Positions 16,210 to 25,430 of a DNA stretch of 64,000 bases are shown here, in pieces. Numbering within the stretch: the stretch's first letter is position 1; each line of letters opens with the position of its first letter. Origin of the DNA: Streptomyces sp. HB132 (GTDB taxonomy: Bacteria > Actinomycetota > Actinomycetes > Streptomycetales > Streptomycetaceae); contig NZ_JAFBGA010000018.1 of NCBI RefSeq assembly GCF_016909575.1, positions 1-64,000 on the forward strand, in the 5' to 3' direction. Under the pieces are notes generated by a model. It saw nothing but the letters and a program-made list of their open reading frames with translations. It ran no database searches and was not told the DNA's origin. The translations under genes were made by a program, and so were the position numbers.

Positions 16210-18062
16210 GCCGTCTCCTCGATTTCCTCGACCGCTCGGCCCGGCCGGAGGCCGTCGACCGCGGTGAGCCCGTCCTGTGCGGCCTGTGCGGCGGCCTCGG
16301 TCTCGGTGTCACGGGTCACGACCGCCCGGTAGCGCGGTTCGTCCCGCAGCAGTTCGCGGTGCGTGCCCACCGCCACGACCGTGCCTCCGTGCAGGAGCAC
16401 GACGCGGTCGGCGAGGTCCAGCAGCAGCGGGGACGAGGCGAACGCCACCGTCGTACGACCCCGGCGCAGCTGTTCGATGCCCGCGGCGACCCTCGCCTCC
16501 GTGTGCGAGTCCACCGCGGACGTCGGCTCGTCGAGGACGAGTGCCTCCGGGTCGGTGACCAGCGAGCGTGCCAGGGCGAGCCGCTGCCGCTGACCGCCGG
16601 ACAGGGACCTGCCGCGCTCGGTGATCCGTGTGTTCATCGGGTCGCCGTCGGTCTCGGCCGACGCCTGGGCCAGCGCGTCCAGCACGTCACCGCACCGCGC
16701 GGCGGCGAGTGCGTCCTCGGCGGTGACACCCCCCGAGGACGGGACGTCCAGCAGCTCCCGCAGCGTCCCCGAGAGCAGCACCGGGTCCTTGTCCTGCACC
16801 AGTACCGCGGACCGTGCCGAGTCGAGCGGCAGCTCGTCCAGCGGTACACCGCCGAGCAGTACCGAGGGCACCTGCGCGGACGCGTCGTCCGCCCCGGATG
16901 CCTCATCCGGCTCGGCGTGACCGCCGAGCCGTTCCGCCAGCCTCCCCGCTTCGTCCGGGTCGCCGCAGACCACGGCGGTGAACAGGCCCTCCGGCGCCAT
17001 CAGCCCGGTCACCGGGTCGTACAGGTCCCCCCGCGGCACCGCGCCGTCCGCCGTCGGAGGGCGGGTGGTGCGACGCAGGGACAGCACCCGGACCGCGCGC
17101 TGCGCGGACGGGCGTGAGAAGGAGTACGCCATGGCGATCTCCTCCACGTTGCGCAGCGGGAACAGCATCAGGGTCGCCGCGCTGTACACCGTGACCAGCT
17201 GGCCGACGTCGATCCGGCCGTCCCGGGCCAGCGTCGCGCCGTACCAGACCAGCGAGATCAGCAGAACTCCCGGCAGGAACACCTGGATCGCCGAGATGAC
17301 CGCCCACATCCGGGCGCTGCGCACCGCGGCCTCGCGGACCTCCTGGGAGGCGCGCCGGTAGCGCCCGAGGAAGAGCTCCTCGCCGCCGATACCGCGCAGC
17401 ACCCGCAGTCCGGCGACCGTGTCGGACGCCAGCTCCGTCGCCCGGCCCGCCTTTTCGCGCTGCAGGTCCGCCCGGCGGGTGGCCCGGGGGAGCAGCGGCA
17501 GCACGGCCAGCGCCAGGGCCGGGGTGGCGACGGCGACCAGCACTCCGAGCGACGGCAGGTAGAACACCAGTCCGACGCAGATCAGCACGAGCGCGGTCGC
17601 GGCGGCCAGGAAACGCGACAGCGCCTCGACGAACCAGCCGATCTTCTCGACATCGCCCGTCGAGACGGCTACGACCTCTCCGGCCGCCACCCTCCGGGTG
17701 AGCGCCGAACCCAGCTCGGCCGTCCTGCGCGCCAGCAGTTGCTGCACCCTGGCCGCAGCGGTGATCCAGTTGGTGACCGCCGTCCGGTGGAGCATGGTGT
17801 CGCCCACGGCGATGAAGACGCCGAGGACGGCGAGGAGGACCCCGGCGAACGCGAGATCCCGGCCGGAGCGGTCGATGACGGCCTGCACCGCCAGGCCCAC
17901 GGCGAGCGGGAGGCCCGCGATCGCGCAGTGATGAAGCAGCCCCCAGCAAAGGGACTTGAGCTGGCCGCCGAGCTGACTTCGCCCGAGCCAGAACAGGAAA
18001 CGGGGGCCTGACCGAACATCGGGATCGCCGGGATCCGAGTACGGAAGATCGCGAATCTGCAT
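16206..18062 (-). CDS. ABC exporter half-transporter, degenerate-Walker A subunit of a heterodimer
   Basis: A 618-residue partner of the downstream ABC exporter. The transmembrane domain spans ~35-320. In the nucleotide-binding domain the signature LSGGQRQRLALARS (487-500) and Walker B LVLDEPTS (E512) are canonical. Walker A is missing: the expected GxxGxGKS is replaced by a segment reading CGDPDEAGR. The switch histidine is also lost (FASSPLLL, Ser for His near 543). The nucleotide-binding domain is acidic and loosely conserved in between. It therefore should donate its signature to the active composite site and carry the dead site itself. It is translationally coupled to the partner by an ATGA overlap. 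Confidence 0.92.
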   Translation of the reverse strand: MQIRDLPYSDPGDPDVRSGPRFLFWLGRSQLGGQLKSLCWGLLHHCAIAGLPLAVGLAVQAVIDRSGRDLAFAGVLLAVLGVFIAVGDTMLHRTAVTNWITAAARVQQLLARRTAELGSALTRRVAAGEVVAVSTGDVEKIGWFVEALSRFLAAATALVLICVGLVFYLPSLGVLVAVATPALALAVLPLLPRATRRADLQREKAGRATELASDTVAGLRVLRGIGGEELFLGRYRRASQEVREAAVRSARMWAVISAIQVFLPGVLLISLVWYGATLARDGRIDVGQLVTVYSAATLMLFPLRNVEEIAMAYSFSRPSAQRAVRVLSLRRTTRPPTADGAVPRGDLYDPVTGLMAPEGLFTAVVCGDPDEAGRLAERLGGHAEPDEASGADDASAQVPSVLLGGVPLDELPLDSARSAVLVQDKDPVLLSGTLRELLDVPSSGGVTAEDALAAARCGDVLDALAQASAETDGDPMNTRITERGRSLSGGQRQRLALARSLVTDPEALVLDEPTSAVDSHTEARVAAGIEQLRRGRTTVAFASSPLLLDLADRVVLLHGGTVVAVGTHRELLRDEPRYRAVVTRDTETEAAAQAAQDGLTAVDGLRPGRAVEEIEETA

Positions 18063-18184
18063 GACGTCCCAAAGAATCGGAAGCGAAGATCAATGGTCGA
18101 TCCCGCGGAACAGTGGGGGACCAAACCGTGCAAGGTTCGCTTCCTGACCCCGCCCGGGGCAACCGATTATTCCCGCCCGACCTC

Positions 18185-21133
18185 TCAGGGCCGGATGACG
18201 GGCCGGGTCGCCCGTTCGAGCTCGATGAGTGCCGAGTGGTAGCGGTGGCCGGTCGCCCGGTCCATGCCGATCTCGCACATCCGGTTCGCCGACAGATAGG
18301 CGTCGTAGCGCCGGGTGTTGACCTCCGCCGCCTCCTTGGCGGTCGCCGAGTCGGTAAGTTCCTTGTGCAGCATGCCGCGGTCGCCCGCGAACCCGCAGCA
18401 GCCGACGTCGTCGGGCACGACCACCTCTTCGGCGCATGCCTCGGCCAGCGTGCGCAGATGTGCCACATCACCCAGATGCTCCATCGAGCACGTGGGATGC
18501 AGGACGGCCGCTCCCGCCCGGCGGAACACCGTCAGGTGGGGGAGCAGCTCGTCGGCGGCCCAGACGAGCGAGTCGACGAAGGTCAGTTCCTCGTGCAGAG
18601 CCCTGTTGTCCTCGGTGAGATACGGCACCACCTCGTGAGCCAGGCCCAGCGTGCACGACGACGCGTCGACGACCACCGGCAGCGCGCCACCTCCGGTCCA
18701 GCCCCAGGCGGCCTCCACGATGCGGTTGGCCATGACCGCGTTCGCGACGTCGTACCCCTTGGAGTGCCAGATCGTCGCGCAGCAGGTCCCGCTGACGTCC
18801 TCGGGAATCCATACCGGCCTGGCGGCCCGCGCGGACAAGGAGACGACGGCCTCGACCTGCGACAGCGCCCCCGCATCCCCGGGGCCGGCGAAGATGCGGT
18901 TCACACAGGCCGGGTAGTAGACGGCTTTCGCACCTGCCCGCGAGGTGGGCGGCAGCGCTCCGGAGGCGGCGCCGGGGGTCTCGGGCAGCCATTCCGGAAC
19001 CAGGTCCGGGTCAACGGCCTTGCGGGCGAGCCGGGTCGCGGCCCCGAGCAGCCGGTCGCCGCCGTGGCGGGAGATGACACCGGCCATGCCGAGGGCGACC
19101 CGCGCCGAGGCCTCGACGACCTTGAAGTGCCGCGCGGTCACAGCCGCGACCCGCTCCTCACGCGGGGAGTGCCGGTGATGGCGGAAGTCCTTCATCATCG
19201 CGCCGGTGTCGATGCCGACAGGACAGGCGAGTTTGCACGTGGAGTCGCCCGCGCAGGTGTCCACCGCGTCGTAACCGTAGGCGTCCAGCAGTCCTGACTC
19301 CACCGGTGAGCCGCCCGGCTGCCGCATCATCTCCCGGCGCAGCACGATCCGTTGACGCGGAGTGGTGGTGACGTCCTCACTGGGGCAGGTCGGCTCGCAG
19401 AACCCGCACTCGATGCACGGGTCGGCGACCGGCTCGACCCTGGGGATGGTCTTGAGGCCACGCAGATGCGCCGTCGGATCCCGGTCGAGGACGATCCGGG
19501 GTGCCAGGACCCCGCCGGGGTCGATGGCCCGCTTCGTACGCCACATGAGCTCGGTCGCGGCGGCGCCCCATTCCCGCTCCAGGAAGGGGGCGATGTTGCG
19601 GCCTGTGGCGTGTTCCGCCTTCAGCGATCCGTCGAAGCGGTCGACGACGAGCGTGCAGAACTCGTCCATGAACGCGGCGTACCGGTCGACGTCGGCCGGT
19701 TTCGCGGCGTCGAAGGCGAGGAGGAAGTGCAGGTTTCCGTGTGCCGCGTGCCCCGCGACCGCGGCGTCGAACCCATGGACGGCCTGGAGCGCGAGCAACG
19801 CCTCGCAGGCATCCGAGAGCCGGGACGGCGGGACGGCGAAGTCCTCGGTGATCAGCGTCGTGCCCGAGGGGCGCGAGCCGCCGACGGCGGTGACGAACGC
19901 CTTGCGCGCCTTCCAGTACCCGGAGACGGTGGCGGCGTCCCTGGTGAACGCGTTCGTCACGGATGCGGCGGGGGCCACCAGATCGAGACCCGCCAGGACA
20001 GCGGCCGCCTCCCGCTCGCAGGCGGCCAGCGCGCTCTCGTCCGGGGCGCGGAATTCCACCAGGAGAGCCGTCGTCCCCCGGGGGAGAGCCGCCCAGTCCG
20101 AGGGGACGCCCTCGACCCTGACCGAGGCCCGCAGGGTGTTGCCGTCCATCAGCTCGACGGCGATCGCCCCCGCCTCGTTGAATCGCGGCACGGCCGCCGC
20201 CGCCGCCGTGAGCGAAGGGAAGAACAGCAGCGCGGAGGAGACGTGGCGGTCCAGGGGCAGGGTGTCGAAGACGACCTCGGAGATGAATCCGAAGGTTCCC
20301 TCGGAGCCGACCATCAGGCCCCGCAGGATCTCCACGGGTGTCGATCCGTCGAGGAACGCGTCGAGACGGTAGCCGTTGGTGTTCTTGATCTCGTACTTGG
20401 CACGGATCCGGGTGGTGAGCCGCGTGTCTGCCTCGATCTCCGCCTTGAGCGCCAGCAGTTCGTCGCACAGACGCGGTTCCGCGCGGCGCAGGAGCTCGTC
20501 GGCATCGGCCTCGCCCGTGTCCACGACCGTGCCGCTCGGCAGGACGAACGTCAGCGAGGAGACCGTACGGTACGAATTCCGCGTGGTCCCCGCGGTCATG
20601 CCCGAGGCGTTGTTCGCCACGACACCGCCCACGGTGCAGGCGATGGCACTGGCGGGATCGGGCCCCAGGATCCGGCCGTGCCGGGCGAGCGCGGCGTTGG
20701 CCCGCATGACGGTGGTCCCGGGCCGGATCCTGGCCCGGGCGCCGTCGTCCAGTACCTCGATGCCCGTCCAGTGCCGGCGTACGTCGACGAGGATGTCCTC
20801 GCCCTGCGCCTGGCCGTTCAGACTGGTGCCGGCCGCCCGGAAGACGACCCCGCGGTCGTTGCCGTGTGCGTAGGAGAGGATCGCGGAGATGTCGTCGAGG
20901 TCCTCGGGGACCAGTACGACCTGCGGCAGGAAGCGGTAGGGACTGGCGTCGGAGGCGTACCGCACGAGGTCGGAGATCTTCCACAGCACCTTCTGCGGAC
21001 CGAGCAGAGCGGTCAGGCCGGCCCGCAGTTCCGCCGGGGTCCCCGATGCCTTCCAGCCGGGCACCCGGTCGGGGGACGCCGTACGGGGCGTACGCGGGCG
21101 CAGGGCTTCCGGATCCGGCTCCAGCAGCGGCAT
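18185..21133 (-). CDS. FAD-linked 2-hydroxyacid dehydrogenase with C-terminal Fe-S / CCG domains (YdiJ/Dld-like)
   Basis: A 982-residue fusion. An N-terminal PCMH-type FAD domain (~50-260) includes FRAAGTSLNGQAQGEDI and CTVGGVVANNASGM. An FAD-linked oxidase C-terminal domain follows (~260-540) with AGHAAHGNLHFLL. Then come two 4Fe-4S-type clusters (CIECGFCEPTCPSEDV and STCKLACPVGIDTG, ~580-670) and CCG-type domains with CSMEHLGD and DDVGCCGFAGDRG near the C-terminus. Length and order match E. coli YdiJ (D-2-hydroxyglutarate dehydrogenase) and related D-lactate/glycolate dehydrogenases that pass electrons to quinone. Substrate is inferred only at class level. Start ATG 21133. Confidence 0.9.
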   Translation of the reverse strand: MPLLEPDPEALRPRTPRTASPDRVPGWKASGTPAELRAGLTALLGPQKVLWKISDLVRYASDASPYRFLPQVVLVPEDLDDISAILSYAHGNDRGVVFRAAGTSLNGQAQGEDILVDVRRHWTGIEVLDDGARARIRPGTTVMRANAALARHGRILGPDPASAIACTVGGVVANNASGMTAGTTRNSYRTVSSLTFVLPSGTVVDTGEADADELLRRAEPRLCDELLALKAEIEADTRLTTRIRAKYEIKNTNGYRLDAFLDGSTPVEILRGLMVGSEGTFGFISEVVFDTLPLDRHVSSALLFFPSLTAAAAAVPRFNEAGAIAVELMDGNTLRASVRVEGVPSDWAALPRGTTALLVEFRAPDESALAACEREAAAVLAGLDLVAPAASVTNAFTRDAATVSGYWKARKAFVTAVGGSRPSGTTLITEDFAVPPSRLSDACEALLALQAVHGFDAAVAGHAAHGNLHFLLAFDAAKPADVDRYAAFMDEFCTLVVDRFDGSLKAEHATGRNIAPFLEREWGAAATELMWRTKRAIDPGGVLAPRIVLDRDPTAHLRGLKTIPRVEPVADPCIECGFCEPTCPSEDVTTTPRQRIVLRREMMRQPGGSPVESGLLDAYGYDAVDTCAGDSTCKLACPVGIDTGAMMKDFRHHRHSPREERVAAVTARHFKVVEASARVALGMAGVISRHGGDRLLGAATRLARKAVDPDLVPEWLPETPGAASGALPPTSRAGAKAVYYPACVNRIFAGPGDAGALSQVEAVVSLSARAARPVWIPEDVSGTCCATIWHSKGYDVANAVMANRIVEAAWGWTGGGALPVVVDASSCTLGLAHEVVPYLTEDNRALHEELTFVDSLVWAADELLPHLTVFRRAGAAVLHPTCSMEHLGDVAHLRTLAEACAEEVVVPDDVGCCGFAGDRGMLHKELTDSATAKEAAEVNTRRYDAYLSANRMCEIGMDRATGHRYHSALIELERATRPVIRP

Positions 21134-21179
21134 GTCACGATCCCCTCGACGGCGCGGTGCGGAGGCCGCACCGCCTGCC

Positions 21180-21626
21180 TCAGCAGCGGCGGCGCTCCGG
21201 CAAACCGTCGACCAGAGCGGTGAGCAGACCGCCGAGCACCTCACGCTGGTCGGCGGTCAATGGAGCCAGGATCTCCTCCGCGGCCGCCTTCCGCGCGTCG
21301 CGCATCGAACGGAGCACCGCCCGGCCCTCCTCGGTGATCTCGATACGGATCACCCGCCGGTTGGCCGGATCGGGAGCGCGCCGCACCCGGCCGCCGGCCT
21401 CCAGGCCGTCGACCAGGGTGGTCACCGCCCGTGGCACGACGTCCAGGCGCTCGGCGAGATCGGCCATCCGGGGCGGACCGTCGTAGTGCGCGGTGGTGCG
21501 CAGCAGGCGGAACTGGGCCGGGGTGATGCCGATCGGCTCCAGCTGCCGGCTCTGGATGCGCTGGAGCCGGCGTGTGAGCCGCAGCAGCTGCTCGGCGAGC
21601 ATGCCGTCGGAGTCGGGGGAGTCCAT
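21180..21626 (-). CDS. MarR-family transcriptional regulator
   Basis: A 148-residue winged helix-turn-helix protein: dimerisation helices at both ends, recognition region MADLAERLDVVPRAVTTLVD (about 53-72) and wing VRRAPDPANRRVIRIEIT. Several repeats of basic residues follow. The gene is divergent from an ABC exporter, the normal arrangement for a MarR repressor of a drug exporter, and an inverted repeat overlaps the exporter's promoter in the shared intergenic region. It probably represses the exporter and possibly itself, released by a small-molecule ligand. Start ATG 21626. Confidence 0.92.
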   Translation of the reverse strand: MDSPDSDGMLAEQLLRLTRRLQRIQSRQLEPIGITPAQFRLLRTTAHYDGPPRMADLAERLDVVPRAVTTLVDGLEAGGRVRRAPDPANRRVIRIEITEEGRAVLRSMRDARKAAAEEILAPLTADQREVLGGLLTALVDGLPERRRC

Positions 21627-21650
21627 GGGGGAACATTATCAGGAGCTTGT

Positions 21651-21683
21651 TCATTGTGAATAGAGGTAACAATGAGCTAGGCT
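21651..21683 (+). promoter_or_regulatory. MarR operator overlapping the ABC exporter promoter
   Basis: Perfect inverted repeat TCATTGT (21651-21657) and ACAATGA (21669-21675), centre-to-centre 18 bp. It overlaps a sigma-70-like promoter for the rightward exporter gene: -35 TTGTGA (21654-21659), 18-bp spacer, -10 TAGGCT (21678-21683). The gene's ATG is at 21800, leaving a leader of about 110 nt. Position within the promoter suggests repression by blocking RNA polymerase. Confidence 0.7.
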
Positions 21684-21799
21684 CCCAAAGATCGGCCCAC
21701 CCGTCAGTTCCCTGCTGCGCCGATCCGGCCCGCCTGGCCGACCGTGCCCGCTGTGGCGAGCCCGAGCACCCTTCCCGTCGCACGCTCTCGAAGGAGCCC

Positions 21800-23605
21800 A
21801 TGAAACCCGACGAACCCACCTGGACGCCTCCAGCCGCAGATGCCGGGCAGCCGCCCGCCGAGCTGCGCCGGATCTTCCGGCTGTTCCGTCCCTACCGCGG
21901 CCGGCTCACCGTCGTAGGGCTGCTGGTCGGCGCCTCCTCGCTGGTGTCGGTCGCCTCCCCCTTCCTGCTCCGCGAGATCCTCGACACCGCGATTCCCCAG
22001 GGGCGTACGGGGCTGCTCACGCTTCTCGCTCTCGGCATGATCCTCACCGCGGTGATGACCAGCGTCTTCGGTGTCCTGCAGACCCTGATCTCCACGACGG
22101 TCGGCCAGCGCGTCATGCACGACCTGCGCACCGCCGTCTACACCCAGCTGCAGCGGATGCCGCTGGCCTTCTTCACCCGGACCCGCACGGGCGAGGTCCA
22201 GTCCCGCATCGCCAACGACATCGGGGGAATGCAGGCCACGGTCACCTCCACGGCGACCTCCCTGGTCTCCAACCTCACCGCCGTCATCGCCACGGTGGTC
22301 GCGATGCTCGCGCTGGACTGGCGGCTCACCGTCGTCTCGCTGCTCCTGCTGCCCGTCTTCGTCTGGATCAGCCGTCGTGTCGGCCGTGAGCGCAAGAGGA
22401 TCACCACCCAGCGCCAGAAGCAGATGGCCGCGATGGCGGCCACCGTCACCGAGTCGCTCTCGGTCAGCGGCATCCTGCTCGGCCGGACCATGGGCCGCTC
22501 GGATTCCCTCACCAAGGGCTTCGCCGAGGAGTCGGAGCGACTGGTCGACCTCGAAGTGCGCTCCAGCATGGCGGGGCGCTGGAGGATGTCGACCATCGGG
22601 ATCGTGATGGCCGCCATGCCGGCCGTCATCTACTGGGCGGCGGGCCTCACCCTCCAGTCCGGCGGCACAGCCGTCTCCATCGGCACGCTGGTCGCCTTCG
22701 TCTCGCTCCAGCAGGGGCTGTTCCGCCCGGCGGTGAGCCTGCTCTCCACCGGTGTGCAGATGCAGACGTCCCTCGCCCTGTTCGCCCGCATCTTCGAGTA
22801 CCTCGATCTGGTGGTGGACATCACCGAGCCCGAGACGCCCGTCCGACTGGACGAGATCCGGGGTGAGATCGCCTTCGAGGCCGTCACCTTCAGCTACGAC
22901 GAGAAGAGCGGGCCCACTCTCAGCGGCATCGACGTGACCGTGCCCGCAGGGAACAGCCTGGCCGTCGTGGGACCCACCGGATCGGGCAAGTCCACGCTGA
23001 GCTACCTGGTGCCGCGGCTGTACGACGTCACGGGGGGCAGGGTCACGCTCGACGGGATCGACGTGCGCGAACTGGACTTCGACACGCTCGCGCGGGCGGT
23101 CGGCGTGGTCTCCCAGGAGACCTACCTCTTCCACGCCTCGGTCGCCGAGAACCTCCGCTTCGCCAAGCCGGACGCCACCGACGAGGAGATCGAGGCCGCG
23201 GCCCGCACCGCGCAGATCCACGACCACATCGCCGGCCTGCCCGACGGCTACGACACCCTCGTGGGCGAGCGTGGATACAGGTTCTCGGGCGGCGAGAAGC
23301 AGCGACTGGCCATCGCCCGCACGATCCTCAGGGACCCGCCCGTGCTGATCCTCGACGAGGCGACCAGCGCCCTCGACACCCGCACGGAGCACGCCGTGCA
23401 GCAAGCCATCGACGCCCTGTCGAAGGGCCGCACCACCCTCACCATCGCGCACCGGCTCTCGACGGTCCGGGACGCGGACCAGATCGTCGTCCTGGACGAC
23501 GGACGTGCGGCCGAGCGTGGCACGCACGAGGAACTGCTCGCACAGGACGGACGCTACGCCGCCCTCGTCCGCCGCGACGGCCATCTCGCCCCGGCGGCCA
23601 CCTGA
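21800..23605 (+). CDS. ABC exporter, fused TMD-NBD (homodimeric multidrug type)
   Basis: A 601-residue type IV ABC exporter with all ATPase motifs intact: Walker A VGPTGSGKS, signature YRFSGGEKQRLAIAR, Walker B VLILDEATSALD and switch His TIAHRLST. Six transmembrane helices occupy ~35-320. A homodimer is implied because there is no partner gene. The ATG at 21800 has AAGGAG four bases upstream. Divergence from a MarR regulator with an operator over its promoter suggests inducible efflux of a toxic compound. Confidence 0.93.
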   Translation: MKPDEPTWTPPAADAGQPPAELRRIFRLFRPYRGRLTVVGLLVGASSLVSVASPFLLREILDTAIPQGRTGLLTLLALGMILTAVMTSVFGVLQTLISTTVGQRVMHDLRTAVYTQLQRMPLAFFTRTRTGEVQSRIANDIGGMQATVTSTATSLVSNLTAVIATVVAMLALDWRLTVVSLLLLPVFVWISRRVGRERKRITTQRQKQMAAMAATVTESLSVSGILLGRTMGRSDSLTKGFAEESERLVDLEVRSSMAGRWRMSTIGIVMAAMPAVIYWAAGLTLQSGGTAVSIGTLVAFVSLQQGLFRPAVSLLSTGVQMQTSLALFARIFEYLDLVVDITEPETPVRLDEIRGEIAFEAVTFSYDEKSGPTLSGIDVTVPAGNSLAVVGPTGSGKSTLSYLVPRLYDVTGGRVTLDGIDVRELDFDTLARAVGVVSQETYLFHASVAENLRFAKPDATDEEIEAAARTAQIHDHIAGLPDGYDTLVGERGYRFSGGEKQRLAIARTILRDPPVLILDEATSALDTRTEHAVQQAIDALSKGRTTLTIAHRLSTVRDADQIVVLDDGRAAERGTHEELLAQDGRYAALVRRDGHLAPAAT

Positions 23606-23701
23606 GGTGCCGCCCCGGCTGCGGGTCCGGCCGGGGACGCGGCGTCAGCGCCATCCGTGCGGTCAGGAGGCGGAGGCAGGGCCGGATGCGGGGGCGGCGA
23701 G

Positions 23702-24784
23702 TCAGACCGGCGTGCTGGAGCTGTTCAACAGCCGACTGACCGAACGCACCGCCGCCCGCCCGGCCCGGTTGGCACCGATCGTGCTGGCGGAGGGGCCGTA
23801 CCCGACGAGGTGGACGCGGGCGTCCCGCACGGCCCGGGTGTCCTCGACACGGATGCCGCCGCCCGCCTCGCGGAGTTTCAGCGGCGCGAGATGGTCGACG
23901 GCGGCCCGGAAGCCGGTCGCCCAGAGGATCGCGTCGACCTCGACCGTCCGGCCGCCCGGCCAGACCACACCCTCGGGTGTGATCCGCTCGAACATCGGGA
24001 GCCTGTCGAGGATCCCCTGCTCGCGCGCGTTCCGGACGGCGTCGTTGAGCGGCAGCCCGGTCACGCTCACCACGCTCTGCGGCGGGAGCCCGAGGCGCAC
24101 CCGTTCCTCCACCATGGCGACCGCGGCCCGCCCCTGCTCCTCGCCGAACTGGCCCTCCCGGAACACCGGGGGCCGGCGTGTCACCCAGTACGTCTCCGCC
24201 GCCACCTCGGCGAGCTCCATCAGATGCTGTGTGCCCGACGCGCCGCCGCCGACCACGAGCACCCTCAGGCCCGCGAACTCCGCGGGCCCCGGATAGTCCG
24301 CGGTGTGCAACTGCCGTCCCCGAAAGGTCTCCTGGCCGGGATAGCGGGGCCAGAACGGCCGGTCCCAGGTGCCGGTGGCGTTGATCAGCGCGCGCGTGGC
24401 GTAGGTGCCTTCGGAGGTCTCGACCAGCAGCCGGTTCTCCTCACCCTCGCGCACGGCGCCCACGTCGACCGGACGGTGCACCCGCAGGTCGAACCGGCGC
24501 TCGTACGCGTCGAAGTACGCGCCGATCACCTCGGACGAAGGGCTGCTGCCATCGGCATCGGTCAGCTCCATGCCGGGCAGGGCGTGCATACCGTGCACCT
24601 TGCCGTACGTGAGGGAGGGCCAGCGGAACTGCCAGGCGCCGCCGGGCCGGGGCGCGTGATCCAGCACGACGAAGTCCTGGTCGGGCTCCAGGCCGGCCCG
24701 CCGCAGGTGGTAGGCGGCGGACAGCCCCGCCTGCCCGGCGCCGATGACGACCACGTCCAGTTCACGCGTCCCGAAGTTGTTCAC
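23702..24784 (-). CDS. Flavin-containing monooxygenase-like NAD(P)/FAD oxidoreductase
   Basis: A 360-residue flavoprotein. FAD motif VVVIGAGQAGLSAAYHL at residues ~11-27, GGAWQFRWPSL, second Rossmann motif VLVVGGGASGTQHLMEL (~165-181) and a late ILWATGFR motif. This pattern is typical of small bacterial FMO/YhcJ-like or CzcO-like flavoproteins. The FMO fingerprint FxGxxxHxxxY appears in divergent form (FRGRQLHTADY). Substrate is unknown. The start is a GTG at 24784, confirmed by the position of the FAD motif. It is divergent from the YjbQ gene with 75 bp between start codons. Confidence 0.88.
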   Translation of the reverse strand: MNNFGTRELDVVVIGAGQAGLSAAYHLRRAGLEPDQDFVVLDHAPRPGGAWQFRWPSLTYGKVHGMHALPGMELTDADGSSPSSEVIGAYFDAYERRFDLRVHRPVDVGAVREGEENRLLVETSEGTYATRALINATGTWDRPFWPRYPGQETFRGRQLHTADYPGPAEFAGLRVLVVGGGASGTQHLMELAEVAAETYWVTRRPPVFREGQFGEEQGRAAVAMVEERVRLGLPPQSVVSVTGLPLNDAVRNAREQGILDRLPMFERITPEGVVWPGGRTVEVDAILWATGFRAAVDHLAPLKLREAGGGIRVEDTRAVRDARVHLVGYGPSASTIGANRAGRAAVRSVSRLLNSSSTPV

Positions 24785-24859
24785 GTTTCTACCAACCTTG
24801 GCTGCGCCCCGGATCTTCCCCTTGCGCACGATCCGCCCGGGCAAGGAGAGAATGGGGCC

Positions 24860-25282
24860 ATGTCCGACACCTTCGCCACGCACCTGCTGAGCCTCACCAC
24901 GGGACGGACCGAGACGGTCCTGGACCTGACCGAGGACTGTGCCCGGTTCCTCGCCCGCGCAGCTCACGGCAGAGACGGCCTGCTCAACGTCTTCGTACCC
25001 CACGCCACCGCCGGGATCGCGATCCTTGAGACCGGCGCGGGCAGCGACGAGGACCTCCTCACCGCCCTGCAGACCCTCCTCCCGGCCGACGACCGCTGGC
25101 GCCACCGGCACGGGAGTCCCGGCCACGGCCGCGACCATGTGCTCCCGGCACTCGTACCGCCGCACGCCACCTTGCCGGTCATCGGCGGGAAGCTGGAGCT
25201 GGGGACGTGGCAGTCCGTCTGTCTGGTGGATACAAATCGCGACAACGCAAATCGGCAGGTGCGGCTGTCGTTCGTCGGGTAG
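24860..25282 (+). CDS. YjbQ / UPF0047 family protein
   Basis: A 140-residue protein covering the whole UPF0047 (YjbQ) family. Conserved features are VPHATAGIAILETG (about residues 42-55), DRWRHRHGSPGHGRDHV, the central ALVPPHATLPV and the C-terminal LGTWQSVCLVDTN. Family members have weak thiamine-phosphate synthase activity in E. coli, but the true role is unsettled. The ATG at 24860 has AAGGAGAG upstream. Confidence 0.9.
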   Translation: MSDTFATHLLSLTTGRTETVLDLTEDCARFLARAAHGRDGLLNVFVPHATAGIAILETGAGSDEDLLTALQTLLPADDRWRHRHGSPGHGRDHVLPALVPPHATLPVIGGKLELGTWQSVCLVDTNRDNANRQVRLSFVG

Positions 25283-25430
25283 GTCCGCGTCTGCATTATC
25301 CGTACCCCCCGCTAGAGGCGAGCAGCTGGGAAACCGCATCGAGAATCTTGTAGAGGCAGTACCCAGTCCGGCGCAGGAGCTTGCCGAGGGGGATTTCGAG
25401 TCTTCCGACAGGAGATCCCGTCAGAAGTGG

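Noticed and set aside
23606..23701. Terminator between ABC exporter and flavoprotein genes
   Set aside because: Only a 7-bp CCCCGGC/GCCGGGG stem with mismatched extension; too weak to list.
25296..25430. Possible decayed reading frame (GEQLGNRIENLVEAVPSP...) between YjbQ and TerD genes
   Set aside because: Short, no start codon with a ribosome-binding site, and overlaps the 3' end of the TerD gene.
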